NCBI GenBank assembly: GCA_944739405.2
Contig: OX123205.2
Location: 37,840,475-37,904,474 of the forward strand
Length of the DNA stretch: 64,000 nt
From: Euclidia mi
Lineage: Eukaryota; Arthropoda; Insecta; Lepidoptera; Erebidae
Direction of reading: 5' to 3'
The translations under genes were made by a program, and so were the position numbers. The notes under the pieces are model-generated. The model was not told the origin of the DNA. It worked only from the letters and a program-made list of their open reading frames with translations, and searched no databases. Position 1 is the stretch's first letter; each line of letters begins with the position of its first letter. Shown here in pieces: positions 57,378 to 64,000 of this stretch.

Positions 57378-57885
57378 GGCTCTGCAAGTTGATCCCAGGT
57401 TCACCCATCCCTAAAATGACCGCGATGTCAATTGCTTTACCTTAACAAAATTTTTACGAGAATGGCCTTAGTAAATCCGCAGAAAGCTTGATATTGATAA
57501 CATTGGCTCTGCATGCTGATCCTAGGGTCACCCATCCCTAAAACGACCGCGATGTCAATTGTTTTACCTTAACTAAGTTTTTACGAGAATGGCCTTAGTA
57601 AATCTGCAAAAAGCTTGATATTCATAACATTGGCTCTGCAAGCTGATCCTAGGGTCACCCATCCCTTAAACGACCGCGATGTCATTTGCTTTACCTTAAC
57701 TAAGTATTTACGAGAATGGCCTTAGTAAATCTGCAAAAAGCTTGATATTGATAACATTGGCTCTGCAAGCTGATCCTAGGGTCACCCATCCCTAAAATGA
57801 CCGCGATGTCAATTGCTTTACCTTAACTAAGTATTTACGAGAATGGCCTTAGTAAATCTGCAAAAAGCTTGATATTGATTACATA
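57378..57885 (+). repeat. Tandem repeat, four 127-bp units (intron)
   Basis: Units start GGCTCTGCAAGCTGATCC at 57378, 57505, 57632 and 57759. A diverged partial copy is at 58942-59055. Lies in the first intron of the P-element gene. Confidence 0.92.
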
Positions 57886-57912
57886 TATTGGCAATACAGA
57901 TAATAAAAAATC

Positions 57913-58545
57913 TGGGAATCCAAGATGGCGGACGGGACATTTTTTATAAAATTAATATGGGTATCATTTTCGGGGTTTTTATGGATTCTGGTCACAAAAA
58001 TAACCTCTATTTGGGAATCCAAGATGGCGGTCGGCACATTTTTAATAAAATTAATATGGGTATCATTTTCGGGGTTATTATGGATTCTGGTCACGAAAAT
58101 GACATCTATTTGGGAATCCAAGATGGCGGACGGGACATTTTTAATAAAATTAATATGGATATTATTTTCGGGGTTTTTATGGATTCTGGTCACGAAATGA
58201 CCTCTAATTGGGAATCCAAGATGGCGGTCGGCACATTTTTTAATAAAATTAATATGGGTATCATTTTCGGGGTTTTTATGGATTCTGGTCACGAAAATGA
58301 CCTCTATTTGGGAATCCAAGATGGCGGAAGGGACATTTTTAATAAAATTAATATGGGTATCATTTTTGGGGTTTTCATGCTTTCTGATCACGAAAATGAC
58401 ATCTATTTGGGAATCTAAGATGATGGACGGGACATTTTAATAAAATGAATATAGGTATAATTTTCGGGGCTATCATGCATTCTGATAACGTAAATAACAT
58501 TTATTTGGGGATCCAAGATGGCGAACGGGACATTTTTTGTAAAAT
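57913..58545 (+). repeat. Tandem repeat, about seven 99-bp units (intron)
   Basis: Units start TGGGAATCCAAGATGGCGG at 57913, 58012, 58111, 58209, 58309, 58408 and 58506 (steps 98-100). Because 99 is a multiple of three, long open frames appear on both strands; they are not genes. The CCAAGATGGCGG core matches the known YY1/Pho recognition type. Confidence 0.92.
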
Positions 58546-59445
58546 TACCAATTATTATTAAAATTCAGCTTACTGATTAAATTTATATTACATTATATTT
58601 GTTAATAATAAAAAAAAATATTATAACTTTAAAAATACAATTTTATTACAATTCCTTCACTAATTAAATCGAAAATGAAAAAAAAATCGAAAGGAACTTC
58701 GTTCCATCCGGAGTCCCTTAACACCTCTCAAGCAGTTTTTTATTTTATGTATTTGTATTCAGTTATAGTATTTTCACCCTTGAAAATATTTTGCAAATGC
58801 CTATCAACAACCTGTATAGGAATGTCAAAGAAGATGATAATGACAGTAAATTAGCAGAATACCAATTGTGAGTCAATTAAAAATCTAATCGCATTTCGTT
58901 AAAAATACTATGGCCATGTCAGATAAAATACGAGAATTGGCCTTCTGATCCCAGGGCACTCATCCATAAAATGACCGCTATGTGAATTGTTTTATTGCTA
59001 AGTTTGCATGAAAATAGCCCTAGATAATATGAAAAAGGCTTGATATCCTTAGTCGTCTTCTCGACACGGTTAAAAGTGTGGCACTTCGTATTCAAAGTCG
59101 TCACTGCACGAAATCACAATGTGACGCTTATGAACATCAAAATAATAAATTTATAAAACTATTACTTAAATAATCTAGATTTACATTTACGGCCACGTTC
59201 ACAAAGCAAGGGCGTAAAACCATGAGAAAGAACTGGTGATGAAAAAGAATAAACCTCACGGTCACTCTTTTTCATCACCAGGTTTCCTTAATACACATAA
59301 TTTACATTTTGTAAGGTGCTGAAACTGTTACACTTTCTACATCCTTGTATATGTATATTTACTGTACATAATACTACTCTAGCAAATACTACGAAAAATG
59401 CAAGCCTTTTATACAAATATAAGATGCCGGGCATTCTAATTTCAG
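58546..59445. other. Intron remainder
   Basis: Apart from the partial 127-bp unit at 58942-59055 and an inverted AAAGAGTGACCG-type pair near 59225-59280, nothing was identified. Confidence 0.5.
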
Positions 59446-59678
59446 ATGCAAATTATGGGTAGAAGCTTGTAGAAGACCTGATTTGGTTGAAAGGACTCCG
59501 GAAAGTTTAAAATACACATACAGTTGCAGTCTGCAGTTTGAAAGGTCTATGTATGCGAAGAAAACGCTGAAAAAAGTGCTGAAGAAAACGGCTTCACCAA
59601 CTTTACTTTTGCCCACTAAGGACTCTATCGAAACACAGACCGATAGTAAAATCAACATTTTAAACAATGTAATATTAA

Positions 59679-61662
59679 GGGGCGGAACATATCTGACGGA
59701 AGATCCGTCGAACGTATCTTCGGTCGCGTATATTCCGTCAAATGAGTCGGAACACACCTGACGGAAAATGCGTCGAGCGTATCTGCACACATTTGCTAAA
59801 AGCGTGGCTATTATGCACACATATAAGTTTGTTCGTGCAGGGCCGTACTCAGGGCAGCTCAATATTTTACTGTCATATTCTTTTACCTAATCATTTTTCG
59901 TGTTCCCTGATGTTATGTAGTCACTGAAGACCGGTAGTTATTTATATTGTAATTCGAGTTTGACTATTAAAAATATGTCAGACTTAAGAGATTTTTATAG
60001 TAGCCAACAAGCGTTATTTGAATATATTTCCTATATAGGTATGAAGGTTCAAAATCAAAAGACGATGATACGATTTGGTTACGGTTTTTAAGAAAATTTA
60101 TACAAATGATATAGAAGGGGTTACAGTTGCAGCGCATGACACAAAATGTTTTCTATGTAAGTATTTTAATATATAAAGTTTGGAAATTAAAAGGCGTAGC
60201 CGTGAGATTTATTGCCTGTTCTTTCTCATGGTTTTAACTTCTACGCCTGTACGTCGCATTAACTGTAAATGTAGAATCTTTGGTAAAAGAGGATTTTGGT
60301 TACAAATCGTGTTCTTCATGTTTTATATTCTAGTTTTTTTTTTTTGTTTAATAAGACAACTCCCGCACTAGGAATAAATCCTGTATCGCGGGGGACTTTA
60401 CAAACATACAACTGACGGACACAATGAACACTCAGACTCAGACAAATTCTCAGTGCTGGTTTTTAGGTATTTTTATAAAATGTTATTAAAATCATAAATA
60501 ATTCTGCCAGACTCATTACGACGGCAGTAATTCCCGTAGACCTTTAGAACCTCATACCTAAAAATTGGCCCACGATCCAGGCTAGCAAGTATGCGTACAC
60601 TCATAGCACATACTAACACTACATTATTCTACACATTTCGTTTCTGAAAAAATAAGTAAGGTCTGGCGGCCCTGGAATCTTACTCTACTACGCGTCACTC
60701 AAAATCACCGATCTGGGAATGACATGGATATGGCATGTCCAATACCTACGAATTTAGCGTGCCTACCTACGAAACTAGCGTGCATACCTAAGAAATGTTG
60801 GGCAATTTAAAATGACTGCGATTTGGGTTGTACTCCAGAATATAATCGATATCGATATGGAGCCGGTCAGAGGAAACCTATACATTTTTATAGTAAGTTA
60901 CTTTAGTTAGTTTAAATCTTTTGCCAGATTAGTTTATTTCATAATGCAAATGTGGGCGAACATGGCAAAGTGAAGAACGACCCTTGTATCAAACATGTAA
61001 CAAAATATTCTCTGAGAGCCAATATCGATACTGTGTCGCTGAGAAAGTACTGGACATGAATGGCACCATACATACGGTAATGAAACACACAGCCTGAAGC
61101 ACTGATTCATCTGGTTTTTAGACATATTTATGCAAAAAACAAAATTATTATTAGATTTCACAGCAGATGTACCACAAACCTTGGCAAAAAATATGGCGAA
61201 AGTGGCACGAATGACATTTCTCTATCTCTTTTTTTCTCACAGAGATATCCCTAAGACAAAACGAGACAACACTATGTTTGGTGGCTTTATGTCGATTTCG
61301 TATATATGTGTATAAAAAAAATCATGGTGAAATGTGGGTGTAATATTACACCTCTGCCTACCCCTCCGGGGATACAGGCGTGAGTCTATAAAAATAAAAA
61401 ATATAATAATATATGTGTATAATGTAATTTTTCTATATGTACCTACTATTTGCCCTCTCCATGTATATTCCTTACTCAATGGTCAAAATTCACGTGGTGC
61501 GTGGTGCGCGCGACGTCGACGGATAATCCGTCAGTACGCTCGACGTACTAACGGATCTTCGGTCAGGTGTGAAAGGTTGAACGTTTTTCTATACATTTGT
61601 ATGTATTGGCGTTACGCGACGGATAAAACGCGACGGATCTTCCGTCAGGTATGTGCCGCCCC
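59679..61662. mobile_element. Harbinger-type element inside the P-element coding exon, TAA duplication
   Basis: TIRs of 33 bp with two mismatches (starting GGGGCGG, containing CTGACGGAAGATCCGTCG) at 59679 and ending 61662; TAA at 59676-59678 and 61663-61665. Subterminal GACGGA/TCCGTC and GTCGAGCG words recur. No transposase. Contains a SINE tail fragment at 61319-61400. The reading frame of the host P gene is compatible with a 3-bp duplication. Confidence 0.8.
61319..61400 (+). repeat. SINE 3' tail fragment
   Basis: ACACCTCTGCCTACCCCTCC then GGGGATACAGGCGTGAGTCTAT and an A/T tail match the SINE at 35238-35300. Head missing. Confidence 0.7.
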
Positions 61663-63892
61663 TAAATCTCCCTGATAAACGCCATATTACGCAGGTAGCT
61701 CATAAATACCATGAATCAGCATGTTCTTCATCACAAAATGCTGAAGATACCGATATAAAAAAATATATAAGCAAAGAGCGTAGTTCTCAGACGCCAGCAC
61801 AATTAACTGATCATACTCCACGGAAAACAAGACTCAGAAAAAAACTTACCAAAACAAGCAAGCGGTTACAATTAAGTCAGCGAAAATGTGAAGATGTTAC
61901 AATGGATCAGTTTTTAAAAGGATGTGACAGCTTTTTAACGCCTAAGTTAAGCGCTATTGTAAAAGCGCAACTATATCTAAAGCCACATTGCAAGAACAAT
62001 AGATATAGCAGTGAATTTAAATTATTTTGTTTAAATTTGTATTACACTAGCCCACTGGCTTATCGGTTTTTATCGAAAACAATTTGTTTACCATCTAAGT
62101 CAACTTTAGCTAACATGTACCTTCCTATAGAAACTAAGCTTAACCAAGAAATATGGGATGTTTTAAACGCTACTATCAAGCATATGTCATCGTCTCAAAA
62201 AGAATGTGTGCTTTGCATGGATGAAATGAGTTTAAAATTAAACTTATTCTACAATACTAAGGTTGATGAAATTTTTGGCTTACATGAAATCAATGGGCAA
62301 CAGCAACATCTAGTAGCAGGGTATGCATTTACCTTAATGCTTCGAGGCATAACATCAAAATGGAAACAGCCTATAGGCTTTTCTTTCATATCCAGCAGTA
62401 AAGTAGATGACCAATTAAAAACATGGATAATCGATACTCTGAAACGTCTTCTACAGCTTGGATTTAATATACGAGCTTTTGTATCAGATTTAAGCTCAGA
62501 TTTTTTAGCACTGTCAAAAACATTAGGGATTACCAAGGACACCTCGTATTTCGATATTGATGGCCATAAAATGTACTACATATTTGATGTTCCTCACTTA
62601 TTGAAATGTGTTAGAAATAATTTAATAAATTATAATTTTGAGTTTGATGGTGAAATTGCTCAGTGGGAGGACATAGTAAACATGTACGAGCAAGATAAAA
62701 TCAAGAATATGAGATCCGCACCTCGTATAACGGATACACACGTACAGCCAAACAGTTTTCAAAAACAAAAGGTGCGATTTGCTGTTCAAATCTTCAGCAA
62801 TTCGGTAGCAGCAGCATTAAAAACTTATAAAGCCTCGGGTATTCAAATAGCTGATGGTACCATATGGTTTGTGGAAACGATGAATAACCTCTTTGATTTA
62901 TTAAATTCTAGCAGCATTGACTCACCAAAATCCTATAATATACCATAATATAATGGTACAAATTTTCAAAAAGATTTCCTAGATAGATGTCAGCATCTGC
63001 TCAATATCATTAGAGTCAAAAATAAAAGAAAAGGTCGTGACGTTACGAAAACAATTAAATTTCTAAATGCTTTCAATGTAACCATTAATTCCATTCGACA
63101 ATTATATAACGACATGAAATCCGAGGGGTACGAATATATATTCACACGCTTAATGAACAATGATTGCCTGGAAAATTTCTTTGGGGTTGTGAGACAAGCT
63201 GGTGGAAATTGTCGAGAACCCACTTGTTTACAATTCACTCGAGCATTCCGAAAAAAATTTCTATGTCAGATTCTAAATTTATCAGACGCTACGAATTTTA
63301 CCGAAGATTTCGACAGCATACTTACACAATTTTCAGAATTTAGCAAAAATACATCTATACTTAAAATTTCTGTCCAAAGCCCATCTCGAGTTCAATCTAA
63401 TAAGAGTTTTATAAAAAAGTACGACATACCGGAAGAAAATGCCTTTTACTATATGTGTACTTTTATTTGTTGCGAAGGTGTGTATAAAGACACAAGCGTG
63501 ACTGCCTATCAATAGTTAATTACGCTTCGTCATGTGCTGACGAAGTGAACGAAAAAAATTTATACATCCATTTAAGAGCCTACAACACTAGCCGTGATCC
63601 GTTTGGTGGAATGCAAGTCCCTCCAGATGATTTTGTAGATTATATTCATAGTTTGGAAACAGAATTTATGTCAAATTTTACTTCTTTTGCAGGAAATAAC
63701 ATTGGGTTGAAATTGTTTGAACATTTGAGCTTAATAGAATTCAGCACCAAACCATGTGCATGTTTCCCATTAGAATTTTTATTAAAACTATTTATAAGGA
63801 TGAGAATTTTTTATATAATTAGGTTCAATAACAGAAATCTTAAATCTAATAAATCAAAAAACCGAAAATTTTTGTCAATTGCCCATTTATAA

Positions 63893-64000
63893 TCGATTAT
63901 CATACATTTATATTTTATACTCGTTGATTATTATATTGAATTATTTACATTTTGTAAGAGTTGATTATTGAAATAAGTGATTTACATTTCAATATCCATG
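63893..64000. other. 3' flank of the P-element gene
   Basis: AT-rich; a P-element terminal repeat is expected here or beyond the window but was not identified. Confidence 0.4.

Larger units (their letters stand above)
56995..63892 (+). pseudogene. P-element/THAP9-like transposase gene, inactivated
   Basis: Exon 1 (56995-57089) encodes the THAP start and ends AAAG|GTAAAC; TGA at 57010-57012 stands where the first zinc Cys is expected. After a 2.36-kb intron, exon 2 starts at 59446 (TAATTTCAG) in matching phase and encodes LWVEACRRPDLVERTPE and SCSLQFE, where the zinc His is Gln. The exon is interrupted at 59679-61662 by another transposon and resumes with the catalytic part: CMDEMSLK, VSDLSSDF, FDVPHLLKCVRN, then TAA at 62946-62948 and, in frame, NNDCLENFFGVVRQAGGN with the catalytic Glu. 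A frameshift near 63510 precedes the end (CFPLEFLLKLFIRMRI) and TAA at 63890. DDE residues remain visible, so the body decayed late. Confidence 0.85.

Noticed and set aside
57879..58418. Open reading frames of 170-176 codons on both strands.
   Set aside because: They follow the 99-bp tandem unit, which is a multiple of three, so any open unit stays open on both strands; no family resemblance.

Overview
The window is about 64 kb of eukaryotic, insect-type DNA made almost entirely of transposable elements in several generations of nesting. A moth or butterfly is my best guess, by inference from general knowledge of repeat families: tRNA-derived SINEs ending in the CTACCCCTTCGGGG tail, Helitrons ending GCCGCGGGCAAAAGCTAGT, many THAP/P-element genes and an errantivirus. 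I see no rRNA or true tRNA gene, and only one weak candidate for host coding sequence (minus strand, 11302-11614).

Layout. 1-6507: 3' part of an errantivirus-like LTR element (gag, pol, env, 3' LTR) with two stops in integrase. 6621-7398: TA-flanked MITE. 7441-11035: nearly full-length LINE with one nonsense codon and one frameshift. 11034-18066: Helitron pieces, a 1.7-kb TIR element, an LTR-like block and a reversed P-element fragment. 18095-22919: Harbinger relic, then a two-exon THAP gene whose intron holds a decayed piggyBac-like element. 24138-37065: four-level nest, in which a TIR element contains a SINE, whose tail contains a complete Ty3/gypsy element (LTRs 24821-26086 and 33968-35233, minus strand), whose reverse transcriptase is split by a THAP/DDE element. 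36166-36828: long foldback holding another SINE. 37681-41890: P-element-like gene (THAP exons plus C-terminus) lacking the catalytic core. 42-47 kb: MITEs, LINE scraps, 96-bp tandem repeats and a GC-rich retroelement with 16-bp target duplication. 47733-49953: truncated gypsy element with intact RNase H and integrase. 50015-50291: array of six hairpins sharing one 13-nt loop. 50480-56470: SINE, then a jockey-type LINE split by a 2.6-kb Harbinger-type element. 56995-63892: P-element/THAP9-like transposase gene whose intron is full of tandem repeats and whose coding exon is split by a 1,984-bp Harbinger-type element.

The least expected signal is the hairpin array at 50.0-50.3 kb: stems differ and pair by complement while the loop is held, and every stem mismatch becomes a G-U wobble on the minus-strand RNA. 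Next come the near-perfect palindromes and tandem units in the 3' non-coding part of the gypsy element, the clustering of THAP-domain exons from at least six sources, and junctions where a DNA transposon with a clean 3-bp duplication sits inside another element's ORF. All alignments here were made by eye; no searches were run.
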